In this document: piece by piece, positions 23,971 through 36,471 of the stretch
How the letters are laid out: the number at the start of each line of letters is the position of its first letter
How positions within the stretch are numbered: position 1 is the first letter of the stretch
Source: Hevea brasiliensis
Taxonomy: Eukaryota > Streptophyta > Magnoliopsida > Malpighiales > Euphorbiaceae
Assembly (NCBI RefSeq): GCF_030052815.1
Contig: NC_079505.1
Span: 12,906,584 to 12,970,583 of the forward strand
Length of the DNA stretch: 64,000 nucleotides
Reading direction: 5' to 3'
Notes under the pieces: generated by a model
Told to the model about the DNA's origin: nothing
Databases searched by the model: none
What the model saw: only the letters and a program-made list of their open reading frames with translations
Made by a program: the position numbers and the translations under genes

Positions 23971-24032
23971 GGGAGCTGAGCTCCCATTTATTTTTATGTT
24001 GATGAGTATGTGGAGGGTGAGCTGAGCTCCCC
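23971..24032 (+). repeat. Two palindromes near the LTR 3' end
   Basis: GGGAGCTGAGCTCCC is a palindrome with seven-base arms around one G. About 45 bases on, GAGCTGAGCTC forms a shorter one. Both are conserved in other LTRs here, including the short type. They could fold as RNA hairpins in U5 or pair with each other. Confidence 0.6.
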
Positions 24033-24253
24033 AATTGACTATATATTGTGTTTACAGGTCGGGTGAGTCAAAAACTCCCCGTTGGAAAGTCCATTTTATG
24101 GCCGGACTCTGTCCGTTTGTTTTCTTGAAATTGGGCCCAAATGGGCCTTAGAATTGGGTAAATGAACAGTTAGGCTTACTACGGGCCTCGGGGGCTTTAG
24201 GCTGGCCCAGGTCCTAGTGCCGGTCCGGCCCATAGGTTGGGTCGTGACAAATG

Positions 24254-24265
24254 TGGTATCAGAGC
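24254..24265 (+). other. Primer-binding site, initiator Met-tRNA
   Basis: TGGTATCAGAGC, four bases after the LTR end, is complementary to the 3' end of plant initiator Met-tRNA and marks the start of a second internal region. Confidence 0.9.
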
Positions 24266-24635
24266 TTAGGCTCCAGATTCTTAGGGAATGTTTGTCTAAA
24301 GTATTGGGAAGAGTCTACTAGGAGTCACATGCGGAAAATAGGGTTCACATTCGTCTGGCATTGTCATCTTTGCTTCTAGTTTCTGCTCCATATATTATGT
24401 ATAAATATGAGTCTATAGAGCTGTGTAATGAGCAGTTTTGAATTTTTGTGGGCTAATGCTGCTGAATTTCAGGAAAATGCGTAGAAGCAGGAGAGCTGCC
24501 ACTGCACTGTAACTGGATGTGCCTGACGAGGTGTCGGACAGATGAGGCGCCGCCAGGAGGCGGGGTAGGAGGCCTAGAGTCGCTCAAGTAGAGGAGTAGC
24601 CACCCCAAGATCAGTCCTTTATGGCATAGGGTCCC

Positions 24636-25858
24636 ATGGACCCCATGGCAGCTACTCTAGCTGGGTTGCAGAGGACCATCGATATGATGGCGCAGTATAT
24701 GGTCCACCCTCCACAGCAGCAGCAGTCCACCGCCCTAAGAGGAGAACCTTATAAACAGATAATTAATTTCAAGAAGTTGGTGCCTGGTACTTATGATGTG
24801 TCAGACGATGCATATCGGTTTTTGGATTCTCGCAGCATGTGCAGAAATGCATTACTGATTGACTGATAGAAGACTGATAGAGTGTATGCAGCATGTCATG
24901 GGGCCTATGCCTAGACAATGGATGAATGACTACGTGTTACCCCGGATGGAGGGTTTGATATGGGCTCAGTTTGTGGAACTTTTTATCAATCGATTTGTGC
25001 CAGAAAGCTTCAGAGATCAGAAGCAGTGGGCCTTTGAGGCCTTAAGATAGAATGGCAGGTCTGTAGATGAATATGCTACAGAATTTCTGGAATTGAGCAG
25101 ATATGCCCCTGCAGCAGTAGCTACAGAAACTATGAAGGTGAAGAGATTCCTAAAGGGGCTTGACAGGAGGTATGCGAACCTGGCCATGATGTCTAATCAG
25201 TCTTTTGATGTGGTGGTTGATCGAGCCAGACAGATTGAGATTAGCTATGCTGCGGATGACAGCGGAAGAGCAAAGAAAAACAGAGCAGAGGGTTCCTCAG
25301 GTGTCCCTTCCATGGGTACTCCGGACAGTGGTGGCCAGAGTAATTACAGAGGAAAAAGTAGGAACAAGAAGAGTGGTTTTAGACACAAACCTCGAGGATT
25401 CAGACCAGGGTACGGATCCAGCAGTGGTCACAGTTCAGGGTACAGCAGTTCTGGGTCTGGTTCAGGATCCTCCTTGGCACCTTGTGCACAGTGTGGAAGA
25501 GGACATTCAGGACCTTGTTTGATGGGATCAGGAGTATGCTTCAGGTGTGGCCAACCAGGTCACTTTGCTAGAGAATGCCCCATTTTCAGTGAGCCACAGA
25601 TGGGGTCACAGGGTTCTGTTGCAAATGTTCCTCGCCAGTTGTATCCGGGTGCTTCCAACATGGCAGTGCGATTGGGCCAACAGGCCGAGGACAAGGGGAT
25701 GTGGATTTGGAGGCGGTCAGAGGTAGAAGTCGATCGTGGTTACGCCACTCAGGGTAGGGGTCAAGCTCGGGTTTTCACCCTGACCCACCAGGATGCTCAG
25801 GCTTCCAATGCAGTTGTGGCAGGTATTCTTCTGGTCTGTTCTTATGAGGCTCGTGTTT
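24636..25858 (+). pseudogene. gag (second copy), truncated before protease
   Basis: It starts MDPMAATLAGLQRTIDMMAQ and continues through the gag domain to a CCHC zinc knuckle CFRCGQPGHFARECP preceded by CAQCGRGHSGPC. Defects are a frameshift near 24850, the amber stop after FEALR at about 25048 (shared with the first copy), and truncation at 25858. The truncation comes right after SYEARV, just ahead of the protease active site. The knuckle region is intact, unlike in the first copy. Beyond the cut lies the duplicated AT-rich block of unit set 2. Confidence 0.88.
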
Positions 25859-26122
25859 ATGATTCGACATCGATAGAATCATATCAAATATAATTTTATT
25901 TTGATATTTGAGTTTAGTTCTTATTTTTTACTAAGAATTGAATCGAAATCGTACCAAAACCGAATCAAGATTGAACCGGAGAATGTGAAGGTAGCAAGAA
26001 ATTGATTGGAGAAAATTAAAAAAAAAAATTGATGGATTTTTGGACAAATAAAGGTATTGATCTTTGATGGATTTTTTTGGCTCAAAGAAACTCGGAGGTT
26101 TTGTCCCAATTTGTTCCCTTTG

Positions 26123-26197
<75 letters not shown>

Positions 26198-26509
26198 AAA
26201 AGGTTCATATAGAGATCAAACGGATTGATTTTTGTGGATACTTGATTTGACTAAACCCTAATAAAATATATTTAGATAATATATAGTTGGGTTTAGGAAG
26301 AATTCAAATTTAAAAAGTAGTATTCATGACGAGTTTGGTTTTACATGTTAGGCATTTATTATTTGAACAAGTTTATATTAATATTTAATTAAATATAAAA
26401 TATATATTTTTTATAATAATATTTGTAAATTTTACATTTTTATTTTAAATAAAATAGGATTTAAATATTTTATGAATTTTTTAAAATATAAATTATTAAT
26501 ATTCAACTC
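25859..26509. repeat. AT-rich duplicated block, left flank of PPR unit set 2
   Basis: It is nearly identical to 199-706 up to about 26398 and AT-rich thereafter. It carries a (TA)n tract at 26127-26194 that is about 24 bases longer than the tract at 460-503. No gene is visible. Confidence 0.85.
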
Positions 26510-26865
26510 AACTCAACTAAGCCTTTATCCCAAAAAATAGGGAGCCGGCTATATGGATTCGCTTTCTCCACTTTAAACGATTTTGGGTTAAATCCTCAGA
26601 AATGTGTAATGCTTTAGGTCTGTACTACTCTCCTCCAAGTCAATTTAGGTCTACCCCTTTTTTTCTTTTTATCATCTAACCTAATGTGCTCTACTTGCCT
26701 AACTGGAGCCTCCGTATGTCTACGCTTCACATGACCAAACCACCTCAATCTCCCTTCTTTCAACTTATCTTCAAAATTTTAATATCTTTTGTGTCATTAC
26801 TAAGGTACTTAGACCAACCTCTATCGATCTTATGTAACTAGTCAGGTAGAGCCTCCTCCAAGGGC
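26510..26865 (-). mobile_element. LINE 3' end fragment
   Basis: On the minus strand [20 protein letters not shown] and [18 protein letters not shown] are the conserved C-terminal end of plant LINE reverse transcriptase proteins. They are followed by the AAGCCTTTATCCC-type 3' tail (complement strand). The fragment is 5'-truncated and dead. Confidence 0.8.
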
Positions 26866-29252
26866 CAAGTGTATCATTTATCAACATTGGAAAGTAAACT
26901 GGGTCTCTCCTTCTAGGTAACAAAAGTGTTTATATTCCCTGACAACTCAATCCAATGCGACTTTATCAATTCTCACTCCTTCTCTGGAATGGAAATATCT
27001 AGACTTCTTCCTATAGCTTCTTAGTATGTGGCCTACTTCTGACACATTGGCACTCAGATCGAAGCTCTACTACTCCTTTAATCTATCATCTCATAATAAC
27101 TTGTTTTAAACATCTCTTAGTGTGTTCCTAGCATACCTATTCCTCCTTATCCTCATCATTATAACTAGCTATACCGAGCTTTCTTCCTATCCTTTGGATC
27201 TTATCCACTTCCTTTTCCTATTTCTGCTATTGTTGATATCCTTTCAACCTACTGCATTTATTCCTAAATCTTAATTCTATTTCACCCTTACACCTTTTCC
27301 TTCAAGAATGTCCATCCCATCATCAACTTTAACTTTCATTTTTATTTCTTAGTCTTATCTTGATTATTAGTTCCATTACTTCGGGAATTCTAACCTTACG
27401 GTTTACTCCTACCAGCACATTCTTCACCTTTTGTAACACTTATAATTAACCATAGAAAATTCTTTTTGTATCCCCTTTTTCCAACTTAACTATCAGAACA
27501 TTATCATTCCCTACCAGCCTTAGTAGGAAATTGCTTATTCTGGATGGATATGAGTCCCATAAACTATAAGTTCTATCTGAACTAACACGGCTGTGGGAAA
27601 TATGTGTCATGCCTTAATTCCAAACAAGATACTTCACGTGTTCATTCTCCTTAATATAATCACATATAATGCCCATAGCTTTCTAAACTTCAACCTCAAA
27701 TTACCCATCATCGACAATTTCATCTATTGAAACTCATCCATAAATAGTACTTCATCTAACTCATAGTTTAAAACAGTTGCAAGCCTTAGTAGCTAACTCA
27801 ATTTAACTCCTGTCATTACTCTGTTCGTCCTTTCATGCTTAACACTAGGTATGTACTTACTGTCATTCTCATATCAAGGAATTGTGTATGAATTGGTGCC
27901 TACCAAACTATCAAATAACTCGGTCTCCTTGACTCAGTCTCTGTTCCTTATATAACCCTGTAGAACCAATAGCACAAACTAAACTTGAAAAGAAAGAAAA
28001 ATATCCTCTTATATTCAACTACGCCCGATTGTCCATATAATAACGTTTAACCTATGTTTCTTAGTCTTTCTCTTCAAATTTCATCATCTCCTAGCACAAT
28101 TGTGCTCTACCCATAATGCATCATCTGCATGAACCCTTTACCGTACCATTGTCCTTCCTGATATAATATTTTATAATTTATTAACTTTACTTATACTCGA
28201 CCTATGATTCATATCTATCATCGTTTATATTGTGCCCTTAACTTTTGTTGATTCCTGAAAGATTTCTCTTACTAATAGATTCTTCCAACACTAATTCCAC
28301 CCTTATCTATGGTCATTAATTTAATCCTTGAACTTTCTAGTGATTTATAACCACCCAGACTTGTCACTTCTCGTTCTACCGCTACTGTTGTTCTGTTGTT
28401 ATTGCTTCACTGCAAAGTGATTCTGTTTGTCACACTAAAAATGTTTGCCTGACATTTATAATGAACCTCAACTACCTTTGCACTATCTCAAAAGTTTAAC
28501 CTAAAGCCTCTGTGTCATTACCTATCATTCTTTTCCTCGCATCATACCTATTTGATCCCTTAGATTGACTTTTATTCAACTTACTGCTTACTAACTTCTC
28601 TTTCTCTACCTAATTAGGTAGTCCGCAATACCATCGCACACCTTCTAGCATTTACTCATTATTATTGTATTCCATACCTCCATCACTGTTCTCACTAATG
28701 TGGTCCCATTTTGGGTTTTCCATCCTTGTCATTCTCCTTGCCAAGAATAACACTTAGTCTACCCTATATCTTAACTTTGTTCCTTTTATTATGCGCTCTT
28801 CAGGTTGTCCTTCCGTTTATTTTCTTTGTCTTACCCAAAATAGAACTTAACTATTCTATCCCTGGTTCCCTTTTTCTTCCTAACATGACAGTTGTACCTG
28901 CTAACTATATCTTTCAGAGTCTCTACCACGTTATTACATATCTGTGCTACTCAGATTTGGTCCTTTGACCACTCTAGCTAGTACTTCCACTGGCATTTAG
29001 ATTATATTGCATCTGCAACCAATTGTCCAAACCTTCATTCTGCACTTTCTCTATCCATTGGCCTTCTAGAATTTATCTTCGCTAGTTTATTTCTCTTAAC
29101 ACTATTATAATTAAATTATACTATTGTTTTGAACAATATGAAGTTAGAAAGGAACTCAGGAAATTGCATTCATACCTTTATTGTATGATTTCTATTCTTA
29201 TCCTTTAGCTTACATAATACCCTTACTACCTCAAAAACTGATTCTGCAGTAA

Positions 29253-29255
<3 letters not shown>

Positions 29256-29337
<82 letters not shown>
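29256..29337. repeat. (ATT)n microsatellite within the non-coding element
   Basis: About 27 ATT units. The paralogous position in the plus-strand element (around 37770-37785) has only about four AAT units. Confidence 0.93.
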
Positions 29338-30639
29338 TTCCATGTTTACTCAATTAGCCAAAACTTAAAATTCCGGGCACCCAAACCCGTCATCCAATTC
29401 AAAGGATTTACATCCATTGTGATCTGATTATATATGATTCCTGTAATGGAACCTGTATCCTCTGCAGGATACCCGAGCCTACTACTCTCTACCACACTCT
29501 ACAGTCCCATCTGGGGCACTATTTTGTTGGTCACCATTATTAGTAATAACCTTCGATCCCTTCTGAAAAGATAGGACTATACCATAACTTGCTGCAACAA
29601 AGGTACTACATTTACCACCTTGCCAAAACCATGTCAAATTAATGTCTCTCTTATCATATCATAGCTCTATAAATCATCAATTCATAATTTCGACCTTCTC
29701 TAGGTAGTAGGGTTGTACTTTACACCTTGTTAATACACACAAGGTATTCTATTCTCACTAAGTTCTAAGCAAAACGTCTGTCGTTCTGCAAAAATCATCC
29801 AAAATTCCATACCAAAGACTAGATGGTCTCACTCTATAGGTGTCACGTTTACTTTGCAACTAATCCGAAACCTCTGGTCTGATGGCAACTCATGATGTAA
29901 CTCTAGCTCATGCTAGGGTAACTGAGTCACTGACTCTAGTTACCACCCAACTGTGACCCTTCGATATTCTAGCTCTAGACTCTTAACCAGGAGTTCCCAA
30001 CTCCTCTGCAAATATAGAACTCTGTTCTGGCATAACTATATTAAAACAGAGACTGCCTGCAAACATCCTCATCATAAGCACTACAGGGAAGTACGTAGCT
30101 CTACACAATAATCTCATGTCGGTACTGTAATCTGCAGCTTACAGAGCAGACATCGAGAACATTGTATAGTTACTACGATACGTCATGACCGACTAGGTCT
30201 CCTAATTTCTTATCTCTTTTGAATCTTCTATTATCATAAACTTATTCTGACTGGGTCATCCACTGATGACTGCTAGCAGTGGTATCCTCATCCTTATCTA
30301 GGGCAACTGTACTTTCAAGACTCACCTTTATGTACTCGTGCCTTGCACGAAATGGGCACACCATTTAAACCCATACAGACAGAAACATATCATTTCTTAG
30401 AGTACGTATCCTCATGATGGACCTCACATGTCTACTAACTCTATTTCACATTTCTGTGTACTCCACGAAAATCAAGACACTAATTGAGAAACTTTTATAT
30501 TTCCTGAGGTATAACGCAGAATCTAGAAACAAAGAATTACAGAAAAGACAAAACAGAATCCTATACTCCGCATGTAACATCCTATCAAGACTCCTTTTAC
30601 ACTCCCAAGTATATTCTTTCCCATGAATCTAGAGCCTAA

Positions 30640-30651
30640 GCTCTGATACCA
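30640..30651 (-). other. Primer-binding site of the non-coding element
   Basis: The complement of GCTCTGATACCA is TGGTATCAGAGC, the Met-tRNA primer site. It lies four bases from the LTR end on the minus strand. Confidence 0.88.
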
Positions 30652-30655
30652 ACTT

Positions 30656-32497
30656 TGTCACGACCCAACCTATGGGACGGACCGGCACTAGGACCTGGGC
30701 CAGCTTAAAGCCCCCGAGACCCGTAGTAAGCCTAACTATTCCTCAAATCCATAATCAAGCCCACAATTTAGGCCCAATATGCATATAAAATAATTTAAAT
30801 TAAACTGTTATAATTTTATTTCGGGCCAACTTAGCCTAGAAATTATCAGAAACTAAAATTCGGGGAGCCCAGCTCAACCCTGTTACATCATTTACAAACT
30901 ATTTAAAACTCATAAAAATTTTTCATTTATTAACAAAAACTTAAATTCATGCAGTCCCTGACAGAATTAATGCTACTACTAGTACATGCGGAGTCCTAAA
31001 TTACAAATTTAGAGAATAATAATACAATTAGGTAATCTTTTCATAACCTGAGAGGAAAGGGACAGGTTATTCTGAAAAAAATGTCTCCTCCTGTGGCCTG
31101 GAAAAATATTGAACAGGAGTGAGCGTTCGACTCAGAGAGTAAAATATCAATTTTAACCATAATCTCTATAACTATCTAAAGTTAATGCACCCTGAAGAGT
31201 GAAATGCAACATCGGCAACATTTTCACATCAAAACAGCAAAAAGGTAATTTAGAGCACTCACACACCCAGTAATATCAATCATAATATATGGGAGCTGAT
31301 CCCCTATACAGCTCTCTTAAATCCAACCTGGTGCCAGCGAAGAACTCAAGCCGGACTTTCGCTTAATAAACCAAATCGGGGTCCCAGCGAAGAACTCAAG
31401 CCGTGACTACCCCCGAAGGATCGGGTCCCAGCGAAGATCTCAAGCCGTGACTACCCGTCCTATCCATAGTCCACACCACATCACACGCACGCCAACGCAC
31501 GCACACTGCTCCAAATTACCACAACAACATACATGGCACTTTCACAGTTATGAATGCAACATAAATCGTGCCTAAAATTTATCTTCATAGATATATGCCT
31601 ATAAGTGATGCATGGGCATGCTTGAACATATAATAATAGTGAAATTACAATTAAAATTAATATTTTACTCACGGTACACCGATGACTATTGTGGCTGCTG
31701 GATGCAGAAAAATAGCTGACCTCGATCACCTAATAATTAAATTATAAATTTATTAGTACTAAGTTAAGATAAAACTCTAAAGAGGCAATAGACAGCCTAA
31801 TTCATGCCGGAAATCCGGCAGAGTTTCCCCTATACCTGGGACCTACCAAACCTGCAAAAAGGCTCAAATAACACTTCTTAATTCTCAATTTCCACAATCA
31901 CATCTCATCAACATCACATGGCCCCTCCTGGGCCCTCCAAATCAGATAATACTCAAAATCTTAAAAATTACATTTTTGTCCCTATAATTGACATTTTGCC
32001 AAAATTCACTCAAACAAGCTCTAAAAATTCTAAAATTTCGCCCCGCGGTCCTTAATAATATTATAAGACTATTGCAAAAGGAATTATAATTTTTCGATCA
32101 TCCACGAATATTTTATGAATTTTATTCTAAATCGATATTAGTCGAAAATGAGCACTTTGGAGTTCGGGTTTACCTATGCCAATTCTGACACCTGGAACGC
32201 ATCCAGAACGTCTAAAAATGCTAGGATTGACTGTAATATTGACCACGTTCAGAGACGGGCTGCCGGATCTGGCTGAAAATGCGGTCCCCGCGCCGGTGAG
32301 CTATCCTCGCTCCGATCGCACCTAAATTAAGTCCAAATTTTGTTAATAATTATCACAAAATTATTTTTAAATTTTAGAAATAGAAAAAGTTCGAAAATCT
32401 CACCAAGCGATCTGGACCGTTCGATTATCGCCTTTTTCAAACGGTGTCCGATCGGAGCGGGACCAGTCCTATCTCGAAGATCTCGTCGTCCTGAGTC
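30656..32497 (-). mobile_element. Divergent LTR of the non-coding element, 5'-truncated
   Basis: On the minus strand it ends GGGTCGTGACA and is related to the Tekay LTRs over its 3' 1.5 kb, including the TTGAGTTCTTCGCTGGGACC tandem motif. Its distal part (32160-32497) is unlike theirs. It stops at 32497 without a TGTAACA terminus, where the duplicated PPR flank begins. Confidence 0.75.
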
Positions 32498-34317
32498 CAT
32501 ATATTAGCATCTTCACAGGAACAATAACAAATCTTAAAATGTTCATATATTAGCAACTTCTTCTAGCAAAGTCCAAACAGGAATTCTCTTAACGCTAGAG
32601 ATTGCTGCATTAATCATCGACTAGTGAAGCAATTTTCTGGCGCGCAACAAACTTCAGAGGTCATAAGTAATCAAAGATTATATGTTCTCTTGAATATGTT
32701 GGAAGTGGTCAAGTTGGAAGAGAACGTGTGTGACAAACTTCCTCGCAACTGTAGATTAGTGGGTGAAGACAACATTACAAATGGTTTAATTTAAAGCATT
32801 AACCATTTTTATTTGCATGAGCATATGCTTCTAAACAATTAATACATATTTGACATCACCAGCAAACAACTAGCTTTCAATAACCGGATAGTATCTGATA
32901 AGCAACTCCAACACCTACTCCCAAAAATCCTAAACTTTAGCACAAAATATATACACGACTCGGACAATAATTAAATATTTGTTTAATCTACTATTGACAT
33001 CTAAGTCATGACGATTCATGCAAGCCAATTCAATCTACAAAGACACAGAATTCCCAATCTGTACCATTATCATATGTAAAATCAAAGGCAGTTCCTTGTT
33101 CTTGTACGGTAGAACAAGGACTTGCACCTGAAGCACAAGAGCTAGATCCTGCACAAGAAGGGGAAGTGTTATGAGGTCACAGTACAATTGGGTTTTTTCT
33201 CCATGTGCATAACAACAATATAAAGCTTTGATATTTCCAACCTACTCATGAAAATAAAATGACAATATACAGGACGCCAGTGGCTAAACATATAAAATAG
33301 AAATACAAGTAAAGCTGCTATTATATCAAAAAATATCATTCCATTATTAGCAACCATTTGAACATAAATCACTTACACCTATAATGTAAGTATCTACTAC
33401 CCAAATTCTATGTATAATACATTCCAACATTTTTTGGAAGATTCTCTTTCTTTTAACAGTAAGCAAACTCCAATATGGCAATTTTTATGTTTCTACTTCA
33501 ACTGTCTAGCTGTCTTAAGCTTACACACCACCCCACACGCAAACACCCCCCTCCCCTCTCTTCCCTTCTTTTTTTTTTTTTTTGTTTTTCCATCCTTTAA
33601 ACCTAGCCATGGACCCATAACTATCTTCTTCTTCTTCTTCTTCTTTTTTCCGTCAATCCACTTTCTACTTTTTGCAGTTGCATCATCAAGCAGAAAATAA
33701 TGCAGAAAGTTGCAAATTAGGGAATAGGCACATTATTAATTGTGATTATGGAATCACAAAATGCTTGCAAGATAAAAACCACAACATGCAATGATTTCCT
33801 GTATGGAAAAAGGGTGAAAAACCTGCAAATGCACATAGAATTAAGCACAGAACAAATATGCTTATACATTCTACATATATAAAAGGAATTATCTAGTTAG
33901 CGTGCGAGTTTTGCTTTTAGGAATATAATAAAAATTAGAAATTCATCATGGTAGGTTGATAAATGAATTGCCAACACTGAAACTATACACAAAATGCATT
34001 GATAAGGGAAGTAGGGTCTCACAAGAGAAAGGGAAAGGTATCTGCATAGGCACAATAACAAATCTTAGGTTATTCACATACTCACCCAATAGTACTTCAG
34101 TCCTTTTTATCTAGCAATCAAACATATTCATAAATGTTAATGTGAATATACAACCTAAAATCATAATCTAGTGCTAATATATAGTTTCTTTTGAAAAGGG
34201 AAAGTAACTACTAGAGGGATTGTAATTGTACTCAAATGAAATATATTGAAGTAGCAACAACTCACAACATAACAAATACCTCGTCCATCTGTTGTGCAAG
34301 TCTTGATTGTTAAAATA
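32498..34317. other. 3' flank of PPR pseudogene C
   Basis: It is nearly identical to 1695-3510, with the micro-ORF homologue at 33040-33190, a CT-rich tract, a TTC tract and the conserved donor-like site near 34275. No independent gene is visible. Confidence 0.75.
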
Positions 34318-34655
34318 TCACTTAAACTTTGCATCTTTAGAACATTTGGAACGATTTCGTAGTTTTCTCAGAATGAGATCGTCATTGCGCGATAAATGTA
34401 TTACATTCGAAGGTGGTGGCATCTGCAGAGAATCCTTTATCAACCATTTCATCAATAAGCTGTGTTGCCTTTGCTACATCCTCATGCCTGAGAAACCCTT
34501 GAATAATCACATTATAACAGCAACCATTTGGTACACATCCACTCTTTTCCATTCCTCTAAAAACTTTGTATGCTTCATCTAATAATCCTTCTTTGCAAAG
34601 GCCTTTTATTATTGTACTATATGTATAAACATTAGGCTGTAAGCCTTTTTCTAAA
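34318..34655 (-). pseudogene. PPR pseudogene C: C-terminal stub
   Basis: Only the end of an RFL gene remains, from PPR motif 13 (GLQPNVYTYSTIIKGL) through motif 14 to the stop region. A two-base deletion near 34405 shifts the C-terminal frame. At 34655 the coding sequence joins, in the middle of a motif, to spacer sequence that lies about 1.9 kb upstream of the start codon in gene A (position 7213). One deletion thus removed the rest of the gene and its 5' flank. The 3' end is A-like. Confidence 0.88.
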
Positions 34656-34721
34656 AGAATATTATTTTTTTCTATAAAAAATATATAAAACTATGAGAAA
34701 TATTTAAAAAAAAATGAAAAA

Positions 34722-36455
34722 TGTAACACCCCTGATTTTTTATATATTATTATTGGGCTTCGTGTAGGTATCCTCAATTCGCGGAAATTCGACAGTTGTC
34801 CGGATCTGTGAATTTCCGGCCAGACAGACCAGCTACCGGAAAAGTCTCCGAATTGGATCGAGGTTTTGGCTACCCCACCATTGTCAGGCATCCCGAGCGC
34901 GTTTCCGAAGTCGGAATCGGCAAAGGTAAACCCGAACCTTGCTATTTCGTAATTTTCTAGTGCTTAAATAGGATTAAAAATCCATAAAATATTCGTGGTA
35001 ACTTAGAAAATTACGATTCTTTTTGCAATAGCTTAGTAATATTTCTAAGGACCGCGGGGCAGAGTTTTATAATTTTTAGAGCTTATTTGAGCAGTTTTTG
35101 CAAAAATGATCAATTATAAGGACTAAATTGAAATTTTACATATTGTGATGAATGATTGATTTGATGGGCCCAGGAGGGGCTGTGTGATGTGATTGAGTTG
35201 TGGATATATGGATTGTGGATATAGAAGTGTGTTTTGAGCCCTTTTGCAGGTTGGGTAGGTCCTAGGTATAGGGGAGACTCTGCCGGATTTTCGGCACGAC
35301 TTAGGACGTATTGGGTCATTTGTATTAAATAATTGTAATATAATTGTCAGGTGAGCCGGGACAGCCTTCTTCCTCCGCCCAGCCGCCACAGTGATTGCTG
35401 TCAAGTCTGTGAGTAAAATATTAATTTTAATTGTAATTTCGATATTATTATATGTTCAGCATGCCCATGCATCACTTATATGCATATAATTATGTAGTTA
35501 AACTCTAGGCACGATTTATGTTGCATTGATAACTGTTAAAGTGCCATGAATGTTGTTGCGGTAATTTGGAGCAGTGTGCGTGCGTTGGCGTGCGTGTGAT
35601 GTGGTGTGGACTATGGATAGGACGGGTAGTCACGGCTTGAGTTCTTCGCTGGGACCCGATCCTTCGAGGGGTAGTCACGGCTTGAGTTCTTCGCTGGGAC
35701 CCTCGATTTGGTTATTAAGTGGAAGTCCGAGCTGAGTTCTTCACTGCACCAAAGTTGGATTTAAGAGAGTCAGATAGGATCAGCTCCCATATATTATGAT
35801 TGATGTTATAGGGTGCGTGAATGCTCCAAATTACCTTTTTGATGTTATGATTTGAAAATGTTGTGATGTTGCATTTCACTCTACAGGGTGCATTAGTTTT
35901 AGATAGTTATAGAGATTATGGTTAAAATTGATATTTTACTCTCTGAGTCGAACACTCACTCCTGTTCAAAAATTTTTACAAGCCACAGGAGGATATTTTA
36001 TTCTGGGTTAACCTGTTTTTCTACTTCGCAGGTTGTTTATCAATATTTGTGTAATTTTATTTACTCCTAGAATTTCCGCATGTGTTAGCAGTAATTATTT
36101 GAATTTGGTCTGTAATATTATTATCATGTTGGACCTGTAAACTTAATATTCTATGTCTGTTTGATGGATTGGATGAGGGAGCTGAGCTCCCATTTCTTTT
36201 ATGATGCTATGAGTATGTGGAGGGTGAGCTGAGCTCCCCAATTGAGTATTATTGTGTTTACAGGTCGGGTGAGTCAAAAACTCCCCATTGGAAAGTCCAT
36301 TTTATGGCCGGACTCTGTCCGTTTGTTTTCTTGAAATTGGGCCCAAATGGGCCTTAGAGTTGGGTTAATGAACAGTTAGGCTTACTACGGGCCTCGGGGG
36401 CTTTAGGCTGGCCCAGGTCCTAGTGCCGGTCCGGCCCATAGGTTGGGTCGTGACA
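34722..36455 (+). mobile_element. 5' LTR, short type
   Basis: It starts TGTAACACCCCTGATTTTTT and after about 35 bases runs into GGGCTTCGTGTAGGTATCC, which in the long LTRs lies about 0.9 kb from the start. The region with the G-box, TATA-like box and GC-rich block is therefore absent. Confidence 0.9.
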
Positions 36456-36459
36456 AATG

Positions 36460-36471
36460 TGGTATTAGAGC
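36460..36471 (+). other. Primer-binding site of the chimeric element
   Basis: TGGTATTAGAGC differs by one base from the Met-tRNA complement TGGTATCAGAGC and lies four bases after the LTR end. Confidence 0.85.

Larger units (their letters stand above)
21620..24249 (+). mobile_element. Full-length long-type Tekay LTR (2630 bp)
   Basis: It starts TGTAACACCCC and ends GGGTCGTGACA. It has an AT-rich first 250 bases with a G-box and TATA-like box, a GC-rich block of CGGACCGG-like motifs followed by a CT-rich stretch, a run of about 1 kb ordinary sequence, a 45-base tandem repeat and two palindromes near the 3' end. Length agrees with the other long LTRs here (2623, 2601 and 2647 bases). Confidence 0.93.
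16747..25858 (+). mobile_element. Tekay-type Ty3/gypsy composite element (LTR-gag-pol-LTR-gag)
   Basis: The order is a cut 5' LTR (16747-17171), gag and pol with many lesions (17172-21560), polypurine tract, a full LTR (21620-24249), primer-binding site, leader and a second gag cut at 25858. Domain order protease, RT, RNase H, integrase places it in Ty3/gypsy. The integrase C-terminus ends in a chromodomain-like tail (RSRSVEECT, then RDMRSKYPYLF), which with the Met-tRNA primer site fits the Tekay (Del) chromoviruses. Both ends are broken, no target duplication can be read, and the element cannot move by itself. Confidence 0.88.
26866..32497 (-). mobile_element. LARD-like non-coding LTR retroelement, one LTR
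   Basis: Read on the minus strand, there is a divergent LTR (30656-32497), a Met-tRNA primer site (30640-30651) and about 3.8 kb of internal sequence with no coding capacity. The internal part from 30639 down to about 27145 is collinear with 36472-39917 of the plus-strand element, so it is a real repeated family. The 3' LTR is missing: the left end abuts a LINE fragment. A non-coding internal region between LTR-type signals fits a large retrotransposon derivative (LARD), which would move using proteins of a related element. Confidence 0.75.

Noticed and set aside
28711..28968. 85-codon hydrophobic frame that looks like a membrane protein
   Set aside because: It lies antisense in the non-coding LARD interior, and the paralogous region near 38200-38340 has no matching frame.
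34691..34891. Short minus-strand frames at the start of the short LTR (also 41850-42089)
   Set aside because: They fall inside the LTRs and are carried by the repeat. They have no start context or domain.
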